Positions 37,224 to 46,330 are shown, counted from the first letter of the stretch. The stretch: 64,000 bases of DNA from Sulfurimonas sp. HSL3-7 (GCF_039645985.1 NZ_CP147919.1:1736001-1800000); one strand, 5' to 3'. Made by a program: numbers and translations. Notes: generated by a model not told the origin, from the letters alone.

Positions 37224-38113
37224 TAAAAACTTCTTTTCATCATGGATTCGATAATGCCGACAAGGCGTTCATCGCCGGAAACGGCCTCAATGGCTTTGTT
37301 CGAGAGTTCCTGCGCCAAAGCATAAGAGCGTTCAATACATTTGTGCTCCTGCATCTTCGCTTTGATCCAGGCCGATTCTTCAGGCGAAAGTTTCTGTTTA
37401 TGCGAAGCAACCAGGCGTTCTCTCTCTGCACCCTCAAGCGCGTCATAAAGGTAGATATACGGCAAGGTACATTTGCCCTCTTCGTAGTCGTGCAGTGCAG
37501 GCTTGCCCAGTGTAGCCTCATCCGAAACAATATCCAGGATGTCGTCAATAATCTGAAACGAGATACCGAGGTTTTTGCCATAGAGCGCGTAGGCTTCTGC
37601 ATCTTTACCCGTCAACTGAGCCGCCGCTTTAGCCGAAGCCTCGATCAGTGCAGCTGTCTTAAGATAGAGCATCTGCATATAACGTTCGGCATCCGCATTG
37701 AACGCCTCCGACATACGCACGTCCATCAGCTCACCGACGGAAAGTGCCGTAACCGCGGCAGAAACCGTCCTGGCAACGGCTTCGTCAAAAGAGACCAGGC
37801 TACTGTAGGCCTTGGAGTAGAGAGCATCCCCGAGCATAATCGCCGTTTTCGAATCTTCCGTCGCATTGACAGAAGCGACGCCGCGGCGAAGGGTTGCATC
37901 ATCGATCACATCATCATGCAGAAGGCTGGCAGCATGGATCAGCTCAACGATCGCACCCAGCTTCGGTGCTTCTTTATCTTCGGCGGCAATTTCCAGGATC
38001 AACTTTGCACGAAGACGCTTCCCCCCTTTGAGTGTCCCAAAAAGGCGTGTAATCTCATCATAGCCAATCTCGTCAACAAGGGTCAAGATCTCTTTTTCTA
38101 CTGTCTCAATCAC
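37223..38113 (-). CDS. ispB: Polyprenyl diphosphate synthase (likely menaquinone side chain)
   Basis: This 296-residue trans-prenyltransferase has the first Asp-rich motif in LLHDDVIDDATLRRG and the second in QIIDDILDIV. It elongates farnesyl diphosphate with IPP to a long-chain product that probably becomes the menaquinone tail; chain length cannot be read reliably. The start is a GTG at 38113. It heads the ispB-hemA-proS-fxsA-dsb-hemC run and complements the menaquinone decarboxylase at the far end. Confidence 0.88.
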   Translation of the reverse strand: MIETVEKEILTLVDEIGYDEITRLFGTLKGGKRLRAKLILEIAAEDKEAPKLGAIVELIHAASLLHDDVIDDATLRRGVASVNATEDSKTAIMLGDALYSKAYSSLVSFDEAVARTVSAAVTALSVGELMDVRMSEAFNADAERYMQMLYLKTAALIEASAKAAAQLTGKDAEAYALYGKNLGISFQIIDDILDIVSDEATLGKPALHDYEEGKCTLPYIYLYDALEGAERERLVASHKQKLSPEESAWIKAKMQEHKCIERSYALAQELSNKAIEAVSGDERLVGIIESMMKRSF

Positions 38114-38173
38114 GTTTGTATTTATCCTAACTTAGATTATGGGCTCTTCTCTCTAGCGCTGAAGCTAACTAGG

Positions 38174-38188
38174 GGTTTTAGAGGTGCC
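38174..38188. repeat. Left arm of 15-bp inverted repeat flanking DUF2018 gene
   Basis: GGTTTTAGAGGTGCC here is the exact reverse complement of 38624-38638. The pair encloses the DUF2018 gene and its terminator. Confidence 0.8.
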
Positions 38189-38227
38189 CTTATGTAGGTG
38201 TCTTGTAAAAGCACGTTTGCTGCTCTT

Positions 38228-38265
38228 AAAAGAAAACTGCACCGCTGAGGGGGTATTTGCCCCTC
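38228..38265 (-). terminator. Probable terminator of the DUF2018 gene
   Basis: GAGGGG and CCCCTC form a 6-bp stem (38247-38265) just after the stop. On the minus strand a U-rich TTTTCTTTT follows after about 10 nt, which is farther than ideal. Confidence 0.45.
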
Positions 38266-38269
38266 TGAA

Positions 38270-38569
38270 CTATTCGTTTTTGGAAAGTACGTTGCCTGTG
38301 TACTCGATAAAAAGACTCTTCGCTTTTTCTTCCACTTCAGAAGTGCGGGTATAGTCATTTGTCGCCAGTTCACGTTCCCAGTCTCCGCCAACTTTTTCAT
38401 CCAGCATCATCTCAAGAGCCGCAACTCTTTCAACAATATTGCAGAGTTCGTCTTTAACAAGATTTTGGTTGGCATTGAAGACAATATCCAGAAATTTCGA
38501 TTTAGGTGAACCTAAAAAGATATCATCATCATCTTCAAACAGTGCTGCATATTTATCATTATCGTTCAT
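38270..38569 (-). CDS. DUF2018 family protein (HP0242-like)
   Basis: This 99-residue acidic helical protein (DKYAALFEDDDDIFLGSPKS at the start, then long helices) matches DUF2018. The H. pylori member HP0242 is known for a knotted homodimer; its function is unknown. From memory HP0242 also lies near the ispB-hemA-proS-hemC genes, so context agrees. It is separated from ispB by 156 bp containing a hairpin and a repeat, so it is likely its own transcript. Confidence 0.85.
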   Translation of the reverse strand: MNDNDKYAALFEDDDDIFLGSPKSKFLDIVFNANQNLVKDELCNIVERVAALEMMLDEKVGGDWERELATNDYTRTSEVEEKAKSLFIEYTGNVLSKNE

Positions 38570-38623
38570 ACTGTCATCTGTCCCGTATATAAAAATTTGG
38601 TGATTATACCACTGAGATGCTTA

Positions 38624-38638
38624 TGGCACCTCTAAAAC
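38624..38638. repeat. Right arm of 15-bp inverted repeat flanking DUF2018 gene
   Basis: GGCACCTCTAAAACC pairs perfectly with 38174-38188, 435 bp away, in the short gap between the DUF2018 gene and the RND gene. Confidence 0.8.
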
Positions 38639-38660
38639 CTGCATATTCACCCACGACACT

Positions 38661-41600
38661 TTATCTCCCGGGGCTTTTGATCCGATAAACCACGGCGTAC
38701 AGTATGGGGACGTAAATAAGATTTAAGACTGTCGCCCAGGTAATACCGAAACCAAGTGCCACAGCCATCGGCTGCAGGATCTGCGCCTGACCCGAAGCAA
38801 AAAAGATCAGTGTTACCAGTCCCAGTACCGTCGTGATCGAGGTCAAGAGGATCGGACGCAGACGTGTTTTCGCCATAACGACCAGTTCCTCAAGGTCTCT
38901 GGCTTTTTGGATAAAACTGACCATGATCAGCCCGTCATTGACCACGACCCCGGCGAGACCGACAATACCGATCAAGGAGGTCATCGAGATATTGAGGCCC
39001 ATAATGAGGTGTCCCACGTAAACCCCCAGCACGACCAGGGGGATCGTACTCAAAACAATCAGAGAACGTTTTAGAGAGTCGAAAAGCCACACCAGTGTGA
39101 TAAAGATCAAAAAGGTCGCCACAACCGCGGCTTGGCCCATCTCTCGCTGCGTCTTCGCATTCTCCTGTTCTTCCCCCTTGACCTCAACATGAAAGCCCTC
39201 CCGGCGGAGTTCTTCGAGTGCCGGTTGCAGCTCTTTCATCGCTTCGGAGGAGGTGATCTCTCCCTTCTTAAGCGAAGCAAAAACGGAACGGATACGCTTG
39301 CCGTCCTCTTTAATGATGCTGACATACCCCTGCGTAATGATAAAGTCGCACACTTCCCGCAGGGCCACATAGTTCTGTGTGCCCGGAACCTGGACCTGCA
39401 TGTCGTCAAGCGATGCCAGGTTCTCATTTGCACCGCTCTCGATACGCACCCGTACGAGACCGTTTTCATTAAACATCTTGCCGTATTCGCCTTTGAGATA
39501 ATAGGCCCGAAGCTCCTGCGTAATAAGCTGCTCGTTAAAACCTAACTCCTGCCCGTAACTGTTAACACGCAACTTGAGTTCCTTTTCACCCAAATCCGCA
39601 TCGTCGGCAATATTGAGCAGCCCTTTGATCTGCTGCATCGCCCCTTCAAGCTTTTTAACGCCCTCAAGAAGGTCATCATCACTCTTGCCGCTCAATGCAA
39701 TCTCGACATCGTGTGCGACGACGCCCGTACCCTGGATATCGACATTGAGTTCCTCATAGACCGGATCATCACCGATTTTTGCTTCTTTATAGGGCACCAA
39801 CCACTCAGAAATCTCATTTTTGATCTCAACCGCCGGTTTTTCACGGACAAGCAGATCGGCATCATACTCGATAGAGAGGTAGGGGTTGATGTATTTGTTA
39901 AAAATATTATCGGGAGCACGTTCATGCAGTTCAATAAAGATATGAAAGAGGTTTTCTCCCAGCTCCGCCTTGTTTTTGGCATCTATCCGCAGTCCGATCA
40001 CGGATGTTACGGAGATATAGTCATTGTCGTCGAGCCGCTTGAGAAGTTCTTTTTCAAGTCGTGCGACCAACGCTTCGGTATCTTCCAGATCGTTATTGAT
40101 ATTGACCTTACCGGAGACATAGACCTGCGTAACGTCAAATTCCGGAAAGAGCTGAAATTTGGAGCTTTTGACCATATAGACTGTTGCAACCAGGATACTT
40201 GTGACGATCACAATAAGCGACAACAGCTTTTTGCTGAGGAGTCGGGTCAGCACTCTGTTGTAAAGGGTGTAAAGCGCTTCCCAGATGCCGTGGGTCATAT
40301 GCCCCTCTTTACGCAGACGCAAAAAGTCATACGAATGCAGCGGCAAAAAGAAAAAAGCTTCGAAAAGCGAACTGATCAGCAGGACCGATATCATGATCGG
40401 CAAGATCTTGATAAATGCCCCCATCTCGCCGCTGATCAAGAGCATCGGCAAAAAGGCAAAGATCGTTGTCAAAGTGGCCGTCAATACGGCCGGGAACATC
40501 TCAACCGCACCCACGATGGCGGCTTCACGGCGTTCCATCCCCTCTTCCAGGTGACGGTAGATGTTCTCGGCAACGACGATGGCCTCGTCTACCAGCATCC
40601 CCAGCGCTATCAGAGCCCCCAGCAGGGAGAGCATATTCAGACTGTAGCCAAAGGCCTCCGTCGCGATAAGGCCGATCATAAACGAGAGCGGTATCCCCAT
40701 TGCCACGACCAGGGCGATACCACGATTGACAAAAATCAACATGGCCAAAAAAACCAGCATCAGCCCGAACAGGATATTCGAGAAGACCGTGTTCAGACGG
40801 TTCTTGATCCAGACGGAGGTGTCGGTATAGATATTAAAGCTGAGATGCGGGTACTTTTTCTCGTATTGATCCAATACGACACCTATCTCTTTGGCCAGCG
40901 AAATCGCATTGCCCAGTTTGGACTTGGTGATGTTGACCGAGATGTTTCGCACGCCGTTGTAATGGGAGAGCTCACTCTCATCACTCAGCTCAAAAGAGAT
41001 ATCGGCTATATCGCCCAATCGAACATGTTGCCTGCCGATATTGATGATAGCGTCTTCCAGTACAGCACGCTCTTTTTCACCGTTGTAGGTCGAGATGTAG
41101 AGATGCTTTCCCCGCTCTTTGATAGTACCGATAGGAAAGATGGAGCTGAGATTCTGCAATGCCGAAACAACACTGTTGAGCTCCAATCCGAAAGCTCGGA
41201 TCTTATCTTCATTGAGGCGCAAGAGCAGCTCCTCATCGGCATCACCGCGGATGGAGATCTCGCTAAGCTCCTTGAACTGCGAGAGCGAACTTTTTAGTTC
41301 TTCCGCACGCGCCAGGAGCTCTTTCGTCGGTACTTCTCCCGCAATAGCCACTAAAACAAGCGGTATCGTCTCGATATGGATCTTGGCAATAGGTTCGTTC
41401 ATATCTGCCGGCAGATCGCGCTTGGTCTGGGCAATAATATCTTTGACATCCTGAAGCACTTGGATGTTGTCCGAACCGGGTTTGATGTCCGCCATAATAG
41501 AGAACGAACCGTTTTTGATCGCCGTCTTGACCACATCGAGTTCATTGATGTTTTTAAGATCATCTTCGATGGTGTTGACCACCATCTTGTCGAGCACATT

Positions 41601-41774
41601 GGCGCTCGTGCCGACATAGCCGCCGTTGATAGAGATCTTGTCCATCTGTATCGGCGGAAAGATCTCTTTGGGAATGTTGATATAGGCAAAAATGGAGAGC
41701 AGCACGATAAAGAGCAGCATAATATGGTTCAACAGTGCCTTGTCGATAGCAAACTCGATGATACGGCGGATCAT
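38661..41774 (-). CDS. RND efflux permease (full length)
   Basis: This single 1,037-residue protein has the complete duplicated RND topology, with 12 TM segments and two large periplasmic porter regions. TM4 reads GMLVDEAIVVAEN, so an Asp-Glu pair occupies the AcrB Asp-Asp positions. TM10 reads GIVGLAGVVVNDGLIMVSF, with Asn-Asp near the AcrB Lys940 site. No adaptor or TolC gene is adjacent, so partners must be elsewhere or it works alone. It starts 10 bp after ftsL, apparently in the rsmH-ftsL transcript, and the start has GAGG just upstream. Confidence 0.92.
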   Translation of the reverse strand: MIRRIIEFAIDKALLNHIMLLFIVLLSIFAYINIPKEIFPPIQMDKISINGGYVGTSANVLDKMVVNTIEDDLKNINELDVVKTAIKNGSFSIMADIKPGSDNIQVLQDVKDIIAQTKRDLPADMNEPIAKIHIETIPLVLVAIAGEVPTKELLARAEELKSSLSQFKELSEISIRGDADEELLLRLNEDKIRAFGLELNSVVSALQNLSSIFPIGTIKERGKHLYISTYNGEKERAVLEDAIINIGRQHVRLGDIADISFELSDESELSHYNGVRNISVNITKSKLGNAISLAKEIGVVLDQYEKKYPHLSFNIYTDTSVWIKNRLNTVFSNILFGLMLVFLAMLIFVNRGIALVVAMGIPLSFMIGLIATEAFGYSLNMLSLLGALIALGMLVDEAIVVAENIYRHLEEGMERREAAIVGAVEMFPAVLTATLTTIFAFLPMLLISGEMGAFIKILPIMISVLLISSLFEAFFFLPLHSYDFLRLRKEGHMTHGIWEALYTLYNRVLTRLLSKKLLSLIVIVTSILVATVYMVKSSKFQLFPEFDVTQVYVSGKVNINNDLEDTEALVARLEKELLKRLDDNDYISVTSVIGLRIDAKNKAELGENLFHIFIELHERAPDNIFNKYINPYLSIEYDADLLVREKPAVEIKNEISEWLVPYKEAKIGDDPVYEELNVDIQGTGVVAHDVEIALSGKSDDDLLEGVKKLEGAMQQIKGLLNIADDADLGEKELKLRVNSYGQELGFNEQLITQELRAYYLKGEYGKMFNENGLVRVRIESGANENLASLDDMQVQVPGTQNYVALREVCDFIITQGYVSIIKEDGKRIRSVFASLKKGEITSSEAMKELQPALEELRREGFHVEVKGEEQENAKTQREMGQAAVVATFLIFITLVWLFDSLKRSLIVLSTIPLVVLGVYVGHLIMGLNISMTSLIGIVGLAGVVVNDGLIMVSFIQKARDLEELVVMAKTRLRPILLTSITTVLGLVTLIFFASGQAQILQPMAVALGFGITWATVLNLIYVPILYAVVYRIKSPGR

Positions 41775-41783
41775 CCTCTTTCC

Positions 41784-42068
41784 TTATTCATCAAACATGG
41801 TGTCAAGAACCTGATTTTTAAAACGGATCGATTCGACCTTCGTCTTGAGAATGCGGTTCTCCTCTTTTAAGACATTGTATTCCCCTGTCAATACCGCGAT
41901 ATCGCGACTTTTGTAGTAGATCTGCGACTGCAGGTATATTTTCGGAAAAAGCAGCAGCCAGGCAATGGCGAAGATAAGCAGGGTCATAAGCAGAAAACGC
42001 CACCCCATCTTGTTTTCCTGGCATTGATGTTCTTTGACCTCATTGAGTATAAGATCTTTTTCGTTCAT
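41784..42068 (-). CDS. FtsL-like cell division protein
   Basis: This 94-residue bitopic protein has a cytoplasmic N-terminus, one TM segment (about residues 23-42) and a periplasmic coiled coil (EYNVLKEENRILKTKVESI). The size, topology and position directly after rsmH are those of FtsL, a divisome scaffold that works with FtsB/FtsQ. Sequence identity in FtsL is always low, so context carries much of the call. The ATG at 42068 overlaps the rsmH stop (TGATG). Confidence 0.75.
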   Translation of the reverse strand: MNEKDLILNEVKEHQCQENKMGWRFLLMTLLIFAIAWLLLFPKIYLQSQIYYKSRDIAVLTGEYNVLKEENRILKTKVESIRFKNQVLDTMFDE

Positions 42069-42991
42069 CACGCCCCCGTCTCAAAAATACGCAGTTTGGC
42101 ACTGCGGCTTCTTGCATTTTCTTTGAGTTCATCCGCCTGTGCGGTGAGCGGTTTTCTGGTAACGATCCGGCCTTTTGCATGGTTATTGCCGCAGGTGCAG
42201 CGCATCGCTTCGGGCGGGCAGATGCACGATTTGCTCCATTTCGAAAAACGCTGTTTGACCATGCGGTCTTCCAGAGAGTGGAAGGAGATGATGCCAATCC
42301 GGGCATGCGGAAGATCCGCCTCTTCTATCGCATCCAAAAGGCGCGACAGCTCACCCAGTTCATCGTTGACCTCTATACGTATCGCCTGCATCACAAGGGT
42401 GGCAGGATGGATCTTCTTCCCGCGCGGTCCGTAGGGCTTCACCACATCGCTGAGTTCTTTCGCCGAGTAAAACGGCCGGTGTTTGATAATCGCCGAGGCG
42501 ATCTGAGCCGCATTGCGGATCTCGCCGTAATCGCGCAAAATACGTTCAAGCTCCTTTTGCGAATAGCCGTTGACCACTTCAGCGGCACTCAAAGCCGCCC
42601 CGCTGTCCATCCGCATATCGAGCGTCTCGCTCTCATACGAGAAACCGCGCTCTTTCTGGTCAAGCTGAAGGGAAGAGACACCGATGTCCGCCAGTATCCC
42701 TCTGATGTTTTCGCTCCCCTCTTCGGCTATGATCGTTTTGATCACATCGGAGAAGCGCCCTTTTTTTATCTTGGCCCGATCGCCGAACGGGGCAAGCCGT
42801 TTGCTTGAGAAATCGATTGCTGTCTGATCCTGGTCGATCCCGATCAGCGTAATCTTCTCATTGGCTTCCAAAAGCATTGAACTGTGTCCGCCGTACCCCA
42901 TCGTACAGTCGACAATGACACCCTCTTCTATACCGGCAAAGGCATCGACTACTTCACGATAAAGTACGGGGATATGAGGGATTTCAGACAA
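42068..42991 (-). CDS. rsmH: 16S rRNA (cytosine(1402)-N4)-methyltransferase
   Basis: RsmH (MraW) methylates N4 of C1402 in 16S rRNA. The 307 residues include the SAM-binding DCTMGYGGHS, the GILADIGVSSLQLD segment and the C-terminal SFHSLEDRMVKQRF. Translation apparently starts with TTG at 42991, since AAGG lies 7 nt upstream and no nearby ATG is in frame. It heads the rsmH-ftsL-RND run; the usual mra/fts/mur cluster is not continued here. Confidence 0.96.
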   Translation of the reverse strand: MSEIPHIPVLYREVVDAFAGIEEGVIVDCTMGYGGHSSMLLEANEKITLIGIDQDQTAIDFSSKRLAPFGDRAKIKKGRFSDVIKTIIAEEGSENIRGILADIGVSSLQLDQKERGFSYESETLDMRMDSGAALSAAEVVNGYSQKELERILRDYGEIRNAAQIASAIIKHRPFYSAKELSDVVKPYGPRGKKIHPATLVMQAIRIEVNDELGELSRLLDAIEEADLPHARIGIISFHSLEDRMVKQRFSKWSKSCICPPEAMRCTCGNNHAKGRIVTRKPLTAQADELKENARSRSAKLRIFETGA

Positions 42992-43078
42992 AGTGCAACC
43001 TTCTTTATTATTGGGGTTATTTTACTCTACGGGGGCTTAATTTCTTGGCAAACAGGCTAATGTCATAGCCAGCGTTAT

Positions 43079-43960
43079 TTACGAAAACCGTTCCATAACA
43101 AAATCTTTAAAATGCTTCATCAACGCCGATTCGATCCTGTCGTGACGTTTGATCAGGATAAAATCACGCTGGAATGTCATGTTTTTGACCCTGACCTCAA
43201 AAAGTTTTTCCTCTTCCAATTCATGGAGCACGCAGATCCTCGGCAATACGGAAAGGTAAGCATCGTCACTCAAAAGAAAATTCTTGATCGCCTCGATACT
43301 GCCGAACTCCATAAAGACATTCAGTTCCTGGTCCAGGGGGGCGATGGTGTTCAGAAAGACGGAGCGCGTGCCCGAACCCTCTTCGCGCAAGATCCATTTC
43401 TTATTGACAAGCTGGTCCATAAACAGAACGCCCTTTTTCTGAAAACCGCTGTCGCGGCTTACCACCACCAGCTCGTCTTGCATCAGGACATTACACTCGA
43501 TAGTACTGTCAAGACACGCCCCTTCAATAAACCCGAAATCGCACTCACCGCTTTTTACCTGCCTGATAACATCGGAGGTATTGGCGCTTTTCAATTTGAG
43601 ATGCAGCCCCTCATACGCGCTCAGATAATCATTTAAAAGATGCGGCATCAGGTAGTCGGCAATGGTCACACTCGCGGTAATCCGCAGTTCGCCCATGAGC
43701 TGGGAGGCGTTAAAATTGGCATAGATCTCTTTAAGCCCTTCAATGTGGGGCGTACATGTTTTTAGAAGAAGATGCCCTCTGTCATTTAAGATCAGTTTTT
43801 TGCCGATGCGGTCAAAAAGCAGTTCGCCCAGCTCTTTTTCCAGTTCGCGTATCGACATCGAAACGGCGGACTGGCTCATCTCATACTCTTTGGCCGTCTC
43901 GACAACCCGCTGTGTCCTGGCCAGGGAGATAAAAAGTTCAAGCTGTTTGAATGAGTACAT
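43079..43960 (-). CDS. LysR-type transcriptional regulator
   Basis: The 293-residue protein has an N-terminal winged helix (residues 1-60, VVETAKEYEMSQSAVSMSIRELEKEL) and a periplasmic-binding-protein-like effector domain. It is divergent from sorA across a 163-bp AT-rich region, so it probably controls sorAB and itself. Regulators of this type in sulfur assimilation (CysB/CysL) sense sulfur metabolites, but the ligand here is unknown. Confidence 0.9.
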   Translation of the reverse strand: MYSFKQLELFISLARTQRVVETAKEYEMSQSAVSMSIRELEKELGELLFDRIGKKLILNDRGHLLLKTCTPHIEGLKEIYANFNASQLMGELRITASVTIADYLMPHLLNDYLSAYEGLHLKLKSANTSDVIRQVKSGECDFGFIEGACLDSTIECNVLMQDELVVVSRDSGFQKKGVLFMDQLVNKKWILREEGSGTRSVFLNTIAPLDQELNVFMEFGSIEAIKNFLLSDDAYLSVLPRICVLHELEEEKLFEVRVKNMTFQRDFILIKRHDRIESALMKHFKDFVMERFS

Positions 43961-43968
43961 CGTAGACC

Positions 43969-44030
43969 TTTATTCATTATTTTTGCTAATAAAATAAATC
44001 AATGTTAAATTATTTTGTTTATTATATCAC
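43969..44030. promoter_or_regulatory. Candidate LysR-binding region between regulator and sorA
   Basis: TTTATT (43969-43974) and AATAAA (43988-43993) are inverted arms 13 bp apart, and further AATAAA/TTTATT copies follow within the next 30 bp. LysR proteins bind such dyads near divergent promoters. The AT-rich composition makes chance occurrence possible. Confidence 0.35.
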
Positions 44031-44123
44031 TAATTTTTTATTTCAGAATCCCCATTCAACTATGATAAAATACACCTATATATAGGGTACAGCGTATTCG
44101 CATATACATTTGAAAGGTTCCTC

Positions 44124-45329
44124 ATGAAACGAAGAGATTTTTTTAAAACCTCTCTAGCCGGCGCTGCAGCAGCGATGGCCACCACACTCGAAGCGGGCGT
44201 CACCCGTCAACCGATTGACAACCGCAAAGTCTCGGAGATCGCTTTTCCCGAAAAGCGTCCGATGATCACCTACTCGGACCGTCCGCCGCTTCTGGAGTCG
44301 CCGCGCAGCACCTTTGCGCAGGCGATCACACCCAACGATGAGTTCTTTGTTCGATGGCACATGCCGGAGATCCCGACCCATATCGATCCGAGTACCTTCA
44401 CTATCAAAGTCGACGGTCTGGTGGAACGCGAGCTCAACATCACGCTTGACTTCCTGAAAGACCCGGCAAACTTCGAGCAGGTGACCGTCACCTCTGTACT
44501 TCAGTGCGGCGGCAACAGCCGTTCGGCCTTCCAACCGACGGCAGGCGGTATCCAGTGGGGCCACGGTGCGATGGGCTGTGCCAAATGGAAAGGGGTCCGT
44601 CTTCGCGACCTGCTTGACCAGGCCGGTCTTAAAAAAGATGCCGAGTGGATCGGTTTCAACGGCCGTGACAATGCCGCCTACTACGAAACGCCGAACTTTG
44701 TCCGCGAGCTTCACCTTGACGAACTTGACGACCATGTCATCCTCGCCTATGAGATGAACGACGAGGACCTTCCCTACCTCAACGGTTTCCCGCTGCGCCT
44801 GGTGATCCCGGGCTACTATTCGGACAGCTGGGTCAAGATGCTCAGCAACATCACCGTGACCAACAAGTACAAAAAACTCTTCTTCATGGATGTCGCCTAC
44901 CGCGTGCCGGACAACGACTGCGAATGCGAGACGCCTGAAAAAAGAGCCAAAAACACCAAGCCGATCACCAAGATGAACGTCAAATCGATCATCGGCTACC
45001 CGGTAAACAACGAGGTGATCCAGATGAAATCACATGTCGTCGTCCGCGGTGTCGCCTTCGACGACGGCCACGGCATCCGAGACGTACTGATCTCAGTTGA
45101 CGGCGGCAAGAGCTGGAAACCGGCCATACTGGACAAAGGTGCGGCAGGACGCTACGCCTTCAGAGCCTTCAGCTTTGCATTTAAACCGATGAAATACGGC
45201 AAGATGACGATCATGGCCAAGGCGATCAACAAGATCGGGCAATCTCAGCCGTTAGCGCAGGAGATCAAATGGAATCACGGCGGCTACAAGTTCAACGGTA
45301 TTGACGTCGTAACGGTTCAAGTGGTATAA
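44124..45329 (+). CDS. sorA: Sulfite:cytochrome c oxidoreductase, molybdopterin subunit
   Basis: This 401-residue protein has a twin-arginine signal (MKRRDFFK) and the sulfite oxidase fold: a molybdopterin domain with Mo ligand C128 (VLQCGGNSR) and a C-terminal dimerisation domain (ISVDGGKSWKPA). It should oxidise sulfite to sulfate in the periplasm and pass electrons to the cytochrome encoded next. C. jejuni has the equivalent pair Cj0005c/Cj0004c, from memory. SoxC is the main alternative, but the small single-haem partner fits SorAB better. AAAGG precedes the ATG. Confidence 0.88.
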   Translation: MKRRDFFKTSLAGAAAAMATTLEAGVTRQPIDNRKVSEIAFPEKRPMITYSDRPPLLESPRSTFAQAITPNDEFFVRWHMPEIPTHIDPSTFTIKVDGLVERELNITLDFLKDPANFEQVTVTSVLQCGGNSRSAFQPTAGGIQWGHGAMGCAKWKGVRLRDLLDQAGLKKDAEWIGFNGRDNAAYYETPNFVRELHLDELDDHVILAYEMNDEDLPYLNGFPLRLVIPGYYSDSWVKMLSNITVTNKYKKLFFMDVAYRVPDNDCECETPEKRAKNTKPITKMNVKSIIGYPVNNEVIQMKSHVVVRGVAFDDGHGIRDVLISVDGGKSWKPAILDKGAAGRYAFRAFSFAFKPMKYGKMTIMAKAINKIGQSQPLAQEIKWNHGGYKFNGIDVVTVQVV

Positions 45330-45339
45330 GGAGAGAAGC

Positions 45340-45645
45340 ATGAAAAAGATTTTATTACTGGCTACATTGACACTTGCACCGCTGTTTGCCCAGGTCGAAG
45401 GCGATATCGAGGTCCCCTACATCCCGTTCGAAGTAAAGATGGGTAAAGGTTTTGACGCGGTCAACGCCAACTGTCTGACCTGCCACTCTTTCGGATACGT
45501 CACCAACCAGGGGCCGCAATCCAAAAGTTTCTGGCGCAAAAAAGTGCAAAAGATGATCGTTCACTTTAAGGCCCCGATCACAAAAGAAGATGCCGATACG
45601 GTCACCGAATACCTTTTTGAAGAGTACGGTAACGGCGAACAATAA
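45340..45645 (+). CDS. sorB: Sulfite:cytochrome c oxidoreductase, monohaem cytochrome subunit
   Basis: The 101-residue secreted protein has a signal peptide (residues 1-17) and one haem c site, C45-L-T-C48-H49. It begins 10 bp after sorA with AGGAGA before the ATG. As partner of SorA it would accept electrons from the molybdenum centre and deliver them to the respiratory chain. Confidence 0.85.
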   Translation: MKKILLLATLTLAPLFAQVEGDIEVPYIPFEVKMGKGFDAVNANCLTCHSFGYVTNQGPQSKSFWRKKVQKMIVHFKAPITKEDADTVTEYLFEEYGNGEQ

Positions 45646-45655
45646 GCTTGACACA

Positions 45656-45679
45656 CTGTTCCCGTAACTATGGGAACAG
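45656..45679 (+). terminator. Probable terminator of sorAB
   Basis: CTGTTCCC and GGGAACAG form a perfect 8-bp stem with an 8-nt loop just after sorB. Only a short U-run (ACTTT) follows. Confidence 0.5.
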
Positions 45680-45721
45680 ACTTTCTGCCTGATCAAAATC
45701 CTATAATTTTTATAGCAAACC

Positions 45722-45730
45722 TGCTACAAT
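45722..45730 (+). promoter_or_regulatory. Extended -10 promoter, likely leaderless start
   Basis: TGCTACAAT ends 6 nt before the ATG at 45737 with no Shine-Dalgarno. A second TATAAT at 45702-45707 could give a longer leader instead. Confidence 0.45.
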
Positions 45731-45736
45731 CACCTT

Positions 45737-46330
45737 ATGAACAAGCTACGATTAAAACAACAACTTGCCTCTTTTGCCCTCTCGATGTTCCGAAAAGATT
45801 TTTACGGGATCTATCATGGTGCTATTTCTGCCAAAACAGAGAACAACCGTTTTGTTATCAACACCCGAGAAAGTATCTTCGATGCCATTACGAATGAGCA
45901 GCTTATCGAGCTCTATTTTGCAAAAGACTATCGTTGGAACAACGCCAGTGTCGATGCAGGCATTCATAAAGGGATCTATGATCATATCACGGATGCCAAA
46001 TTCATCACATTTACCATGCCGCCTTTTACAACCGCCTTTTCTCTTGAACGCAACCTGATCATCCCAAAAGACTATTTCGGCTACAAAGAGCTAGGGCAGA
46101 TCGCCATCTATGATCCCAAAAACTTTGATGACTGGTACGAGCGCGCTATTACGGAGATACCCAAATATTTTCTGACAGAACGCACCAATATCATGATCAT
46201 ACGCGGCTACGGTGTCTATGCATACAACCGCGATCTTCATGCAATGGCAAAACAGCTGGCTATTTTAGAAAAGAGTTGCCGCTTATTGATGTTGGACAAA
46301 GAAGATAGTGCAATGGGGCTTGATTATTAA
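45737..46330 (+). CDS. Class II aldolase/adducin-domain-like protein
   Basis: The 197-residue cytosolic protein resembles the class II aldolase/adducin head fold. The strongest stretch is the C-terminal TNIMIIRGYGVYAYNRDLHAMAKQLAILEKSCRLL, here noted only in part: IRGYGVYAYNRDL matches the usual NHG(V/L) region followed by helices with a conserved Glu. The typical zinc His triad is not complete in what I can see, so catalysis is uncertain. Homologues in Campylobacterota are annotated at this length. It has its own promoter. Confidence 0.65.
   Translation: MNKLRLKQQLASFALSMFRKDFYGIYHGAISAKTENNRFVINTRESIFDAITNEQLIELYFAKDYRWNNASVDAGIHKGIYDHITDAKFITFTMPPFTTAFSLERNLIIPKDYFGYKELGQIAIYDPKNFDDWYERAITEIPKYFLTERTNIMIIRGYGVYAYNRDLHAMAKQLAILEKSCRLLMLDKEDSAMGLDY

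Noticed and set aside
39711-41297. 528-residue plus-strand ORF opposite the full-length RND gene
   Set aside because: Long but antisense to conserved TM and porter motifs; composition is rich in His, Asp, Gln and Arg as expected from reverse-strand codons, with no start signals or homology.
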